Shown here one piece after another: positions 33,793 to 41,850 of a DNA stretch of 43,758 nucleotides. The notes beneath the pieces are model-generated. The model saw only the letters and a program-made list of their open reading frames with translations. It did not search any database and was not told the origin of the DNA. How positions within the stretch are numbered: the stretch's first letter is position 1; each line of letters opens with the position of its first letter. The translations under genes and the position numbers were made by a program. Origin of the DNA: an uncultured Devosia sp. (GTDB lineage: Bacteria; Pseudomonadota; Alphaproteobacteria; Rhizobiales; Devosiaceae); assembly GCA_946480655.1 (NCBI GenBank), contig CAMLKN010000001.1:1-43758 (forward strand), given 5' to 3'.

Positions 33793-33870
33793 GCAGGGAG
33801 CCTCGTGCTGGAGGCGCTGGCCATCCTGTTCCTGCGCAAGGGGCTCAAGGCGGATATCGGGCGGGCGTGA
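33793..33870 (+). pseudogene. Unassigned C-terminal fragment
   Basis: In the frame one base off from the DUF2460 remnant, 25 codons read AGSLVLEALAILFLRKGLKAD and end in TGA at 33868-33870. The hydrophobic helix with a clean stop looks like the last residues of another deleted gene joined here. I cannot name its family, and a chance open stretch is possible. Confidence 0.3.
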
Positions 33871-33925
33871 GGGGACTTGCACCGCCCTCTTGGCTGGCCG
33901 ATATTTGGGACGGAAGGACATGCCC

Positions 33926-34174
33926 ATGGCCCGACGTGTATTCACTGTATTCGCCCGCTGGGACGACGATGCGAGACTCTACTATTCCGAGAGCGATATC
34001 GTTGGCCTGCATATCGAGGCCGAGAATCTGGATGAGTTCGAGACGCTGTTGTTCGAGTTCGGACCAGAACTGATTTTGGCCAACCATATTCCCGCTGACC
34101 AACGCGGGGCCATGCGAGACCAAGACCTGATTCCGGCCATCGTCTGGCGTCGGCCGGAAGAACGGGCGGCCTAG
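33926..34174 (+). CDS. DUF1902 (HicB-like) antitoxin
   Basis: An 82-residue protein of the DUF1902 family (PF08972). RVFTVFARWDDDARLYYSES and VGLHIEAENLDEFETLLFEF match the family's HicB-like partial RNase H fold. GGAAGG at 33913-33918 has suitable spacing to ATG at 33926, whereas ATG at 33920 is too close. It overlaps the GTG start of hicA by one base, the usual antitoxin-toxin coupling. It should neutralise HicA and perhaps autorepress; here its toxin is broken. The reading frame is intact. Confidence 0.8.
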   Translation: MARRVFTVFARWDDDARLYYSESDIVGLHIEAENLDEFETLLFEFGPELILANHIPADQRGAMRDQDLIPAIVWRRPEERAA

Positions 34175-34367
34175 TGGTTGACGGCTACTATTCTGCGGTC
34201 GTCAAGGAATTGCGGCGTCTCGGATATGCCTTTCTCGCCAGCGCAAAGGCTCTCACGAAAAGTGGTCCAATGATCGTGGCAAGGTACTTATCGTACCCCG
34301 CAACCTCATGAGTCGGCACACTGCCAACCCCATCCTCAGGGACGCAGGAGCCGAGAAGAAGTTTTGA
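34174..34367 (+). pseudogene. hicA: hicA toxin gene with a one-base frameshift
   Basis: From GTG at 34174 the frame encodes VDGYYSAVVKELRRLGYAFLASAK, the start of a HicA mRNA interferase. After AAG at 34246-34248 the match continues only in the frame one base back: GSHEKWSNDRGKVLIVP, then RNLMSRHTANPILRDAGAEKK and a stop at 34365-34367. Adding one base would give 64 residues, the normal HicA length. The shift falls just before GSHEKW, which carries the conserved catalytic histidine. It may be a real mutation, a sequencing error in a G-run, or a -1 slip at CAAAGG. Confidence 0.8.
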
Positions 34368-34417
34368 TCCCGCCTCATTCATGTCCCATTCAGTTTGCAG
34401 GCGCTATTGATCGGGGC

Positions 34418-34717
34418 ATGAAAACGAACACTCCAAAACCGTCGGCCGCCATGGCCCTTGCACTGGCCCTCGCGCTTGCCCTTGCGGGCACCGGCGCGAC
34501 CAAGGCCCAGGCCTGCCTCGACAAGCAGCAGATCCAGGAAGCGGTGTCTTCCGGGCAGATCATGTCGCTCGACGCGGTGTTGGCCCAGGCCGGCATTCCT
34601 GCCGACAGCGAAATCCTCAATGTTCAGGTGTGTGACGAAGGCGGCAGGCTGGTATATGTTATCGGCGTGTTGAGCCCGGATGGTCAGGCCCAGAACCTGA
34701 CCCTGAGCGCTCAGTAG
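34418..34717 (+). CDS. Small secreted FeuN-like protein
   Basis: A 99-residue protein with a signal peptide (MALALALALALAGTGATKAQA). A short periplasmic domain (about 65 residues) with two cysteines (C34 and C72) follows: CLDKQQIQEAVSSGQIMSLD and VQVCDEGGRLVYVIGVLSPDG. Its position 24 bases before feuP and its size fit FeuN, the small periplasmic inhibitor of FeuQ described in Sinorhizobium, or a PepSY-type sensor partner. Assignment rests on position and general features. The open frame extends further upstream, but ATG at 34418 gives the signal peptide. Confidence 0.65.
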   Translation: MKTNTPKPSAAMALALALALALAGTGATKAQACLDKQQIQEAVSSGQIMSLDAVLAQAGIPADSEILNVQVCDEGGRLVYVIGVLSPDGQAQNLTLSAQ

Positions 34718-34741
34718 TGGCAGTCATGGCGGGGGCGCCCA

Positions 34742-35401
34742 ATGCGTGTTCTGGTTGTTGAAGACGATACCAATCTCAATCGGCAGCTCAAGGAAGCGCT
34801 GACCGAGGCGGGCTACGCGGTCGACGTGGCCTTCGATGGCGAGGAGGGGCACTTCCTCGGCGACACCGAACCCTACGATACGATCATTCTCGATATCGGC
34901 CTGCCGCAGATGGATGGCCTCTCCGTGCTGGAGGAATGGCGCCGCGCCGGCAAGACCACGCCGGTGCTGCTGCTGACGGCGCGGGACCGCTGGAGCGACA
35001 AGGTCCAGGGCATCGACGCCGGCGCCGACGACTATGTGGCCAAGCCGTTCCACATGGAAGAAGTGCTGGCGCGCGTACGGGCCCTGGTCCGCCGGGCCGC
35101 GGGGCACGCGAGCAACGAGATTGTCTGCGGTGCCGTTCGCCTCGATGCGCGTTCGGGCAAGGTCACGGTGGATGGCCAGTCGGTCAAGCTCACCAGCCAC
35201 GAATTGCGGCTCCTGAGCTACCTCATGCACCACAAGGGCAAGGTGATCTCGCGCACCGAACTGACCGAGCATCTCTATGACCAGGACTTCGACCGTGACA
35301 GCAACACGATCGAAGTGTTCGTCGGGCGCCTGCGCAAGAAGCTGCCGGAAGACTGCATCCAGACGGTACGCGGACTGGGCTACCAGATCATCGGGGATTG
35401 A
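34742..35401 (+). CDS. feuP: FeuP response regulator, OmpR family
   Basis: A 219-residue OmpR/PhoP-type regulator. The receiver domain has the acidic pair VVEDDT, phospho-acceptor D51 (ILDIGLPQMDG), T79 and K101 (VAKPF). The winged-helix domain reads LTSHELRLLSYLMHHKGKVIS and ends in RDSNTIEVFVGRLRKKL with RGLGYQI. The sequence closely follows rhizobial FeuP, which controls cyclic glucan export in Sinorhizobium. The gene is followed after 42 bases by its kinase. Confidence 0.9.
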   Translation: MRVLVVEDDTNLNRQLKEALTEAGYAVDVAFDGEEGHFLGDTEPYDTIILDIGLPQMDGLSVLEEWRRAGKTTPVLLLTARDRWSDKVQGIDAGADDYVAKPFHMEEVLARVRALVRRAAGHASNEIVCGAVRLDARSGKVTVDGQSVKLTSHELRLLSYLMHHKGKVISRTELTEHLYDQDFDRDSNTIEVFVGRLRKKLPEDCIQTVRGLGYQIIGD

Positions 35402-35443
35402 CCCGCTTGGGCCCCGCCGTGGCTGACATGAAGGGCCCCTGAC

Positions 35444-36823
35444 ATGCAGGGCAAGGGCTCCATTGCGGTTTCACTGTTCTGGCTCTCGGCCGGCTGGCTG
35501 GTGCTGGCGCTGATCACCACTGGGATTCTCCTCACCGATCTTTATTCGCGTGCGCTCGACACGACGCTGACCGAAACGCTCGACTTTCACGTTGAGACCC
35601 TGACCGGCAGCCTGCTGGAGAACGGCGATCCGCGCGGGCCAGAGATCGCGCTTGCCGACCCGCGCTTTGAGCGCCCGCGCTCGGGCTGGTACTGGATCAT
35701 CCGTGACGCGGACGGCGGCCTGGTCAACCTTTCCACCTCGGTGGTAGGTATCGACCTGCCGGCTGTCGGCACGGCCGCCGATGCATTCGGGCGCAGTTCG
35801 GAAATCATCAACGATCCCTTCGGCACGCAATTGCGCATGGTCGAACGCGCCGTCACGCTCGACGGGCAGAGCTACCGCATCACCGTGGCCGGCAATCTCA
35901 CCGAAATCCTCAAGCTGGTTTCGGATTTTCGCGGACAGACCTTCATTGTGCTGGGCGTGGTCGGCGTGATGCTGGCCGCGATGAGCGCCTTCGTGGCCCG
36001 AATCGCCCTGCGGCCCATCGCGCAGCTCAGCCGGGCCGTGGAGTCGGTGCGCGAGGGGGACAGCGCCGAGGTTTCGGGCACCTATCCCATCGAGATTGCG
36101 CCGCTGGCTGAAGAGGTCAATGAACTGCTGCGCTCCAACACCCAGATCATCGAGCGGGCGCGCAACCAGGTCGGCAACCTGGCCCATGGCCTCAAGACCC
36201 CCATCGCAGTGCTGCGCAACGAGGCGCATGCCCGCAAGGGGGCGCTGGCCGACGTGGTCGCCAGCGAGACCGAGAAGATGAGCAACATGGTCTCGACCTA
36301 TCTCGAGCGGGCGCGGCTGGCGGCCCGCACCTCGGTGGTGGGCAAGAAGGCCGATGCGACCATGATCATGCTCCGGCTGACCCGGGTCATGCGCAAGATT
36401 CACCCCGATGTCACGATCGCCTTCCAGCGGCCCGACGCATCGCTGCCCTGGTTCCGGGGCGACGAGGCCGATCTCGAGGAAATGGCGGGCAATGTGCTCG
36501 ACAATGCCTGCAAGTGGTCCAAGGGACAGGTGGGGGTGCGCCTTTCCGCCGAGCGCAGCGACAAGGGCACGCATCTCCTGATCCGCATCGACGACAATGG
36601 CCCGGGACTCAGTGATGCCGATGCGCAAAAAGTGTTGCGTCGCGGTGTCAGGTTGGACGAGAAGACACCCGGGACCGGCCTTGGGCTGGATATCGTCAAG
36701 GAACTGGTCGATGTCTACGGCGGTAGTCTGGAGCTCAAACGCTCCCAGCTTGGCGGCCTCCTGGTGGAACTGAGACTGCCCACGGCGCGCCTGGGCGGGC
36801 TGGTCCGGCCGACGGAAAGCTGA
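35444..36823 (+). CDS. feuQ: FeuQ sensor histidine kinase, PhoQ-like
   Basis: A 459-residue membrane kinase. Helices at about 9-31 and 166-188 flank a periplasmic sensor domain of about 130 residues. A HAMP-like linker leads to the dimerisation helix with H248 in GNLAHGLKTPIAVLRNEA, a PhoQ-type H box. The ATPase domain has VLDNACKWSKG, DDNGPGL and GTGLGLDIV. It should phosphorylate FeuP. The upstream small secreted protein may inhibit or sense through its periplasmic domain. Confidence 0.9.
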   Translation: MQGKGSIAVSLFWLSAGWLVLALITTGILLTDLYSRALDTTLTETLDFHVETLTGSLLENGDPRGPEIALADPRFERPRSGWYWIIRDADGGLVNLSTSVVGIDLPAVGTAADAFGRSSEIINDPFGTQLRMVERAVTLDGQSYRITVAGNLTEILKLVSDFRGQTFIVLGVVGVMLAAMSAFVARIALRPIAQLSRAVESVREGDSAEVSGTYPIEIAPLAEEVNELLRSNTQIIERARNQVGNLAHGLKTPIAVLRNEAHARKGALADVVASETEKMSNMVSTYLERARLAARTSVVGKKADATMIMLRLTRVMRKIHPDVTIAFQRPDASLPWFRGDEADLEEMAGNVLDNACKWSKGQVGVRLSAERSDKGTHLLIRIDDNGPGLSDADAQKVLRRGVRLDEKTPGTGLGLDIVKELVDVYGGSLELKRSQLGGLLVELRLPTARLGGLVRPTES

Positions 36824-36885
36824 CGCACTTTCGCCGCAATGGCGCAACAAGAACCGACTGACCGCATGCAGAGGCCAATAGACTC

Positions 36886-37359
36886 ATGAACCGCAACACG
36901 TTGATCGCCCTTCCGCTCCTCGCTCTTGCCCTGGCAGGCTGCTCGAGCACCGGAACCGCGCGCGTCGCCCAGGCCCCGGTCGCAACCCAGCCGGTCATTG
37001 CTCAGCCCATGGTGCCGACCACGGCCCAGACTGTGCAGACGGCCCGCCTGACCACCAGCATTGCCAATGGCTTCGTCGACCCCGCAGCGCTGGCGCTGAT
37101 GACGGCCAAGGATTCGAACGAAGCCAACAGCGCCCAGTTCTATGCCCTGCAGTTCGGCCGTCCCGGCGCGCCGCGCCAGTGGGCCGGGGACAAGGGAACG
37201 ACCGGTTCGGTGGCCGTTGGCCCCTATGTCCGGGTCAACAATCTCGACTGCCGCGACTTCACCCATACCGTCAAGCTGAACGGCACCGACTATGTGAAGA
37301 AGGGCACCGCCTGCCGCGAGCAGAACGGCAACTGGAACGTGGTCCAAGGCGCTGCCTGA
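36886..37359 (+). CDS. Outer-membrane-type surface lipoprotein
   Basis: A 157-residue lipoprotein with lipobox LALAGC and C19 as lipidated residue, then an alanine/glutamine-rich linker. The C-terminal domain CRDFTHTVKLNGTDYVKKGTACREQNGNW is of the kind seen in the 17-kDa surface antigen/COG4520 group, with two cysteines likely disulfide-linked. It lies directly after feuQ in the same orientation, 62 bases away, and may be in the same transcript. The function is unknown. Confidence 0.78.
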   Translation: MNRNTLIALPLLALALAGCSSTGTARVAQAPVATQPVIAQPMVPTTAQTVQTARLTTSIANGFVDPAALALMTAKDSNEANSAQFYALQFGRPGAPRQWAGDKGTTGSVAVGPYVRVNNLDCRDFTHTVKLNGTDYVKKGTACREQNGNWNVVQGAA

Positions 37360-37443
37360 CGATCACGTTTGGGCGCGGGCAAAGGATTGTTTACCAAGCA
37401 GCTTTAGGGTCGGTGGGTAAGTCGCACACCGCCCATAGAGTTC

Positions 37444-38661
37444 ATGAACCAGCCTGCCCAAAGCATTGACGCAGCCGTGTCGCGAGCCGCGCGCCCCGCG
37501 GCCCGCAGTTCCGCGGCCGCGCCCAGGCCGTTCTGCGGCATGATCGACCCCGTGCTCGTCAATGAGCCGGTGCTGTTTCCCTTGAGCGGATCCGTGAGCC
37601 TGGAAGCCGCCAATGCCGCCTGGACCTGGGTGACCCGCGACCTGTGCCCGGATCTCATTTCCGCCGAGGGCGCCACCAATGGCAACCTTCGGGCAGGCGA
37701 CCTCGAGCCGCTGATGCCAGACGTGCTGGCGCGCATGAAGGCGGCTACCGACAAGGTGGATGCCGACAGCGAGGCGCTGCGGCGCCTGCGGGCCCAGTTT
37801 GGCCGCGAGCATGCCCGCGATGAAATCCGGACCGTTACAGCAGCGCTCAAGGCACGGGCGCTCCTGCCCAAGGCGCAGGGCTTCGGCAAGGCCGTCAACA
37901 CCATGGCTGACGATGCGGCGCTCGGCACGGCGCTCCAGGCCATGCCGCTGCAGGATGCCCAGCTTGCCGCCCTGCTGTTTCAGGCCGCCGTCGGTCAGGT
38001 CGCCAATCCGTCCCGTCTCATATCCACCGTGGTCAAGCTCTGCGGCAGCACTGAAGAAGTCGCCATCACCCGCAATGGCTTCGCGCCGCTGATCGAGGCC
38101 ATGCTCGCGCATGCCCAGAGCCAGTTGCGCTACCTGCACCTGACCGGGCCCTTTGCGGATACCGATCTTGTGTGCCGCAGCCTCACCCGATTCCACAGGC
38201 TGGTTCGGTCGCTGACGGGCTACATCGAGTTTGCACGCGGCAGCCGCACCACGCAAATCCTTGCCACCATCACCAAATCGGTGTCGGACCGCGTCGAGCC
38301 GCGCCTGCGGGAAGTCGTGACCGATCTCAACCAGGCCATGCGTCGCCCGCGCGAAGGCGCGGACCGGATCGACAATGACCGGCTGCTGGGCGCGATCAAC
38401 GGCGTCTACCTGCTCTCCACCGTGCGCGATTGCCGCGGATCACTGGCCCTCAATGCGGTTTTCGACCAGGCCTGGAGCCAGACCGGTCAGGCGCTGGAGC
38501 TGCATATCCAGCGCAACCTCGATCTCTTGCGGCAGAGTCCGGCAGATCCGATGATCGGCGCAAGGCTCGATGCGGCGATAAAGATGGCCGAGATCCGGTT
38601 TAATGCCGAATATGCCGAGACGCTCAAACGCGCCCGCGCTACGGCCGAACGCCAGGCCTGA
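37444..38661 (+). CDS. Uncharacterised alpha-helical protein
   Basis: A 405-residue protein I cannot place in a named family. It has no signal peptide or membrane helix. The first 45 residues are low-complexity (alanine, arginine, proline); the rest is helical, with DSEALRRLRAQFGREHARDE and DRLLGAINGVYLLSTVRDCRG as distinctive stretches and scattered leucine-rich helices that could dimerise. The start at ATG 37444 has only a weak ribosome site. Its end overlaps the convergent FAD oxidoreductase gene by 23 bases. Confidence 0.7.
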   Translation: MNQPAQSIDAAVSRAARPAARSSAAAPRPFCGMIDPVLVNEPVLFPLSGSVSLEAANAAWTWVTRDLCPDLISAEGATNGNLRAGDLEPLMPDVLARMKAATDKVDADSEALRRLRAQFGREHARDEIRTVTAALKARALLPKAQGFGKAVNTMADDAALGTALQAMPLQDAQLAALLFQAAVGQVANPSRLISTVVKLCGSTEEVAITRNGFAPLIEAMLAHAQSQLRYLHLTGPFADTDLVCRSLTRFHRLVRSLTGYIEFARGSRTTQILATITKSVSDRVEPRLREVVTDLNQAMRRPREGADRIDNDRLLGAINGVYLLSTVRDCRGSLALNAVFDQAWSQTGQALELHIQRNLDLLRQSPADPMIGARLDAAIKMAEIRFNAEYAETLKRARATAERQA

Positions 38662-40639
38662 ACTCGTTCTCCATTGGCCGCAACCGGACCAGGGTTGCCC
38701 CTTTGTCGCGGACCACGACGGGCTGGCCGGCTGCCTTGGTCCGGGCCGCAACCAGGGCGACGGATCCCGCCTTGGTCTGGCGCAACACCACGCCAACAGC
38801 CTGCGGCGGATGATGACCGTCTGAACCGGCATAGATGAGAGCACCCGGATCGAACTGGCGCGGTTCGTCGCAGACCACTGTGACCAGTTGCGCGTCGCGC
38901 CCGAAGCGGCCTTGCAGATAGGGCGGTACCGGGTCGACCGGACCGGTCGGGGCGGCGGCGGGGGCCGCGTCCGGTCCATTGCGGGACAGCGGAACCAGGG
39001 CAACGCGCTCCTGGGCCACGATGCCCGCTGCCGTCGGAGGAATGAGGCCGAGGTCGACGCCAGCCGCGATGTCGCACACGGCGAGCGGCTGAGGCGCCTC
39101 TGAAAGCACCAAGAGGCCGGTTTCGCGCCGGGGGCGGAAGAACCATACCATCCGGCGGGGGGCGGGCGCGGGCCGCTGAAGCATGGCCAGGCCACCATCG
39201 AGATAGGCAGGGGCCCCCTCCGCACTCTCGGGCGCAATGCCGGCGGGAGCGTCGGGAGTCTCGTAGATGCGATCGATCTGCGGGTCCTCCACAGGCCGGC
39301 GATTGCGTCCGAGCAATTGGTCAATGGCGTCGGCGCCGCTCTGGATGCAGCCCAGGCGCGTGAAATAGCCGGCGGCACTGCCCGCCAGCACAATCCCTTC
39401 GCGTTGCCCAATGGCTTCGAGGCGCCCGCGCCCGTGATGCCATTGGCTCGCCCCTCCAGCAACGTGCCAGAGGGTAAGGTCGGGCTGCCAGCCACCCGAA
39501 ACGAGCAGGCGATCCGTGCCCATGACCGGTGCGTCGCTGCGGTCGCTGTGAACCTGGAGCAACCCGCCGGCGCGCGCCATCGCCGCCGAGAGGGGAATGG
39601 TACCCGGAGACTGCACCATGCCGTAGGCGCGCGAAAAGGCGATGAATCGGGAGGCGGGATTGGGCCGGCTGTCGAGAACGCGCCCAATGCCAATGCCCAC
39701 GTCGCTGGCCAGCATGGCAAGCCGGTATGCGGGGTTGCTGGACGTGGCAACGACCGCATCCTGGCCCTGCCAGACGCCATATCGAGAAGCCAGCTCATAG
39801 GCATCCAGGGTGCCGATCACGCCGGGCAGCCGATTGCCCGCGAATATGGGCAGCCTTTCCAGCGAGCCGGTCGCCAGCACGATATGGGTCGCGGCGATGT
39901 CGATCACGCGGCCCTGCGCCGCGCCTTGGCTGGTGTCCACCTGGTGCGCGCGAGCCAGGCCCTGCCGCAGCGCAAAGACCTGTGTCGCCGTGAGCGTCGT
40001 GATTGCCGCATTGGCGGCCACTTCGCCGGCGAGGCGCGCCATGCTTTCTTCGGGTGCGTCCTCACCCTCCTGGGTGCCGAACAGTCCCGAATGGCCACCG
40101 AGACAGGGATTGGCTTCGGCTAGGATGACCGATAAGCCGGACCGGGCACCGGCGAGTGCGGCCGCCATGCCCGCAACACCGCCCCCGATCACCAGCAGGT
40201 CGGCGCTGGGCCCGGGGGCTCCTGCTACCGAACGCCAGGGGCGGTCGAGGGCATGGGGGTCGTCCAGCAGCAGTCCCAAGGTACGGCCGGGCTGGAACAG
40301 GCGGGCCAACAGGCCTGGCCGCTTGCTGCCCAGCGTGATGTAGTCGGCGCCATCCTGTGCCAGCGTCCGGGCCATGGGCAGCGCCCTCTGCGGATCGTTG
40401 GCAAGGCTTGCATGGCTGATTGCCGGAGTGGCCCGTGGCGTCAGGCCAATGGGGCTGTCGCGGCGCTCGCCCAGCGTATCGATACCCGAGGCCAGCGCGG
40501 CGCTCAGCACCGTGTCGCCTGCAAACCCATAGATGAGCCGTCCGTCGAGCGTGAAGTGCAGCGGCCGCTTGCGATCGATTGCCGAGCCGGCGAAACCCTT
40601 GGCGGTGCCTGGGGGCAGGCGATTGATCTGCGGCCTCAT
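38639..40639 (-). CDS. Sarcosine oxidase alpha-like FAD oxidoreductase, shortened
   Basis: A 666-residue protein. Residues about 28-55 match the ferredoxin-like opening of sarcosine oxidase alpha chains (LHFTLDGRLIYGFAGDTVLSA) without cluster cysteines. From about 146 a complete FAD/NAD domain follows (DLLVIGGGVAGMAAALAGARSG, HIVLATGS, LASDVGIGIG, and GCIQSGADAIDQLLG near 450). The last 200 residues resemble the end of the aminomethyltransferase-like module (DPGALIYAGSDG, QAVGVVLR), but about 250 residues of the usual SoxA C-terminal part are missing. The start overlaps the upstream gene as ATGA. The substrate is unknown. Confidence 0.7.
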   Translation of the reverse strand: MRPQINRLPPGTAKGFAGSAIDRKRPLHFTLDGRLIYGFAGDTVLSAALASGIDTLGERRDSPIGLTPRATPAISHASLANDPQRALPMARTLAQDGADYITLGSKRPGLLARLFQPGRTLGLLLDDPHALDRPWRSVAGAPGPSADLLVIGGGVAGMAAALAGARSGLSVILAEANPCLGGHSGLFGTQEGEDAPEESMARLAGEVAANAAITTLTATQVFALRQGLARAHQVDTSQGAAQGRVIDIAATHIVLATGSLERLPIFAGNRLPGVIGTLDAYELASRYGVWQGQDAVVATSSNPAYRLAMLASDVGIGIGRVLDSRPNPASRFIAFSRAYGMVQSPGTIPLSAAMARAGGLLQVHSDRSDAPVMGTDRLLVSGGWQPDLTLWHVAGGASQWHHGRGRLEAIGQREGIVLAGSAAGYFTRLGCIQSGADAIDQLLGRNRRPVEDPQIDRIYETPDAPAGIAPESAEGAPAYLDGGLAMLQRPAPAPRRMVWFFRPRRETGLLVLSEAPQPLAVCDIAAGVDLGLIPPTAAGIVAQERVALVPLSRNGPDAAPAAAPTGPVDPVPPYLQGRFGRDAQLVTVVCDEPRQFDPGALIYAGSDGHHPPQAVGVVLRQTKAGSVALVAARTKAAGQPVVVRDKGATLVRLRPMENEFRPGVRP

Positions 40640-41712
40640 GCAGCCGCTCCCGCAGCACCCGTCACATAGTCGTCGACAGGCGGTGCCTTGTGGGTGCGAT
40701 TGACGAGCCGTGCGCCGAACCAGGCCGCTTCCTCCGATGAGGCCGTGCCGCAGAGCCAGCGGGCCAGCGCCGGCACGAGGAAAGCGCCGTAGCACGAAAG
40801 CCCCGCCACCACATCGGCTCCCACACCGGCGACGCGACCGAATGCAGGGGCGCCATCTCTGGTGGCCAGCGTTTGAAAACTTGTCTGGCCGGCTTGCTCG
40901 ACAGGCCGGTTCTGCCCCATCAGGGCGTGAAGGTGCTGGGCGAGTTCGGCCATGTCTCCCGGACCAAAGGCCGCGACGCCACCCTCGGCCTGCTGCATAA
41001 GGTAGGTGCCGCTGTCGAAGTCGAGCATGATCGAGCCCGGCAGGGGCCGGGTCGGCGCAGTCAGGATGCTTGTCGACAGGCCGCGCCAAAGCAATTGCGG
41101 CCATTGGCGCAAGGGAAGCCAGGCGATGATGGCCTCGTCGTCGCAGAGCACGGCCTGGCGTGCCTGGAAGGCCGAGCCAGCTGCAACAACCTGCACCTGG
41201 CCGTCGCTTGCCACCTCGACTTTCTGTGCCGTCACCCGGCTGACGCGGCCGCGATCCAGCCATCCATCCATCCCGGCCTCAAGCGGGGGCCGGTTGATTC
41301 TTATGGCGTCGCGCAAAACCATGCCGCTGCGACCGGCACCCAGCAGGGAGGGCGCCACCGGTTCGGCGGCCAGCCCGAAACCGGCCGCCATGTGGCGGAC
41401 ATGGGACAGGGCCTCGACGTGTTCCTGCCCCTGCGCAAAGAAGATCGGATCGACCCGGCTTAGTGCGGCGCGGCCACCGACGCGGCTCGCGAGCCGCGCG
41501 GTTTCAGCCGCTCCATGGGTGAGCATGGCCCAGGTCTCCGGCCGCGTAACCGGCGCTACCGAGAGATCAATGCCTCGAACCAGCCGATAGCCCGCCTGGC
41601 TCTCGCCGACCAGCATCACCCTGCGCGCATGGACGCTGGCCAGCAGGCCCGCAAGAAGCTGGGCAAGCGGGGTCGAGCCGAAAACGGCAAAGTCGAAACC
41701 TGAATCGCTCAT
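40636..41712 (-). CDS. FAD-dependent oxidoreductase-like partner protein
   Basis: A 358-residue protein of the D-amino-acid oxidase-like fold. The N-terminus FAVFGSTPLAQLLAGLLASVHAR keeps only a degenerate version of the FAD-binding GXGXXG loop. C-terminal SCYGAFLVPALARWL resembles the last FAD-contacting helix of such enzymes. The intervening domain is divergent. It is translationally coupled (ATGA) to the sarcosine oxidase alpha-like gene, so the two probably form a heteromer, like the beta and alpha chains of heterotetrameric sarcosine oxidase. It may bind FAD weakly or not at all. Confidence 0.6.
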   Translation of the reverse strand: MSDSGFDFAVFGSTPLAQLLAGLLASVHARRVMLVGESQAGYRLVRGIDLSVAPVTRPETWAMLTHGAAETARLASRVGGRAALSRVDPIFFAQGQEHVEALSHVRHMAAGFGLAAEPVAPSLLGAGRSGMVLRDAIRINRPPLEAGMDGWLDRGRVSRVTAQKVEVASDGQVQVVAAGSAFQARQAVLCDDEAIIAWLPLRQWPQLLWRGLSTSILTAPTRPLPGSIMLDFDSGTYLMQQAEGGVAAFGPGDMAELAQHLHALMGQNRPVEQAGQTSFQTLATRDGAPAFGRVAGVGADVVAGLSCYGAFLVPALARWLCGTASSEEAAWFGARLVNRTHKAPPVDDYVTGAAGAAA

Positions 41713-41850
41713 GCGGCAAAAAGGCCCGCGACCACAGGCCCCTGTGGCAATGCGTCCCTGCCTTCACATCCTGTTTTGGTGGCTTTTCGCCCAATTCGGC
41801 TTATAGAGATGCTTGCCTTTCCGCGTCTGGCAGACAAGCGTTTGGGGCCC

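Noticed and set aside
41774..41807. Promoter for ccmI (TTGGTG and TATAGA)
   Set aside because: The spacing of 20 bases is too long and the hexamer match is weak, so I do not list it as a feature.
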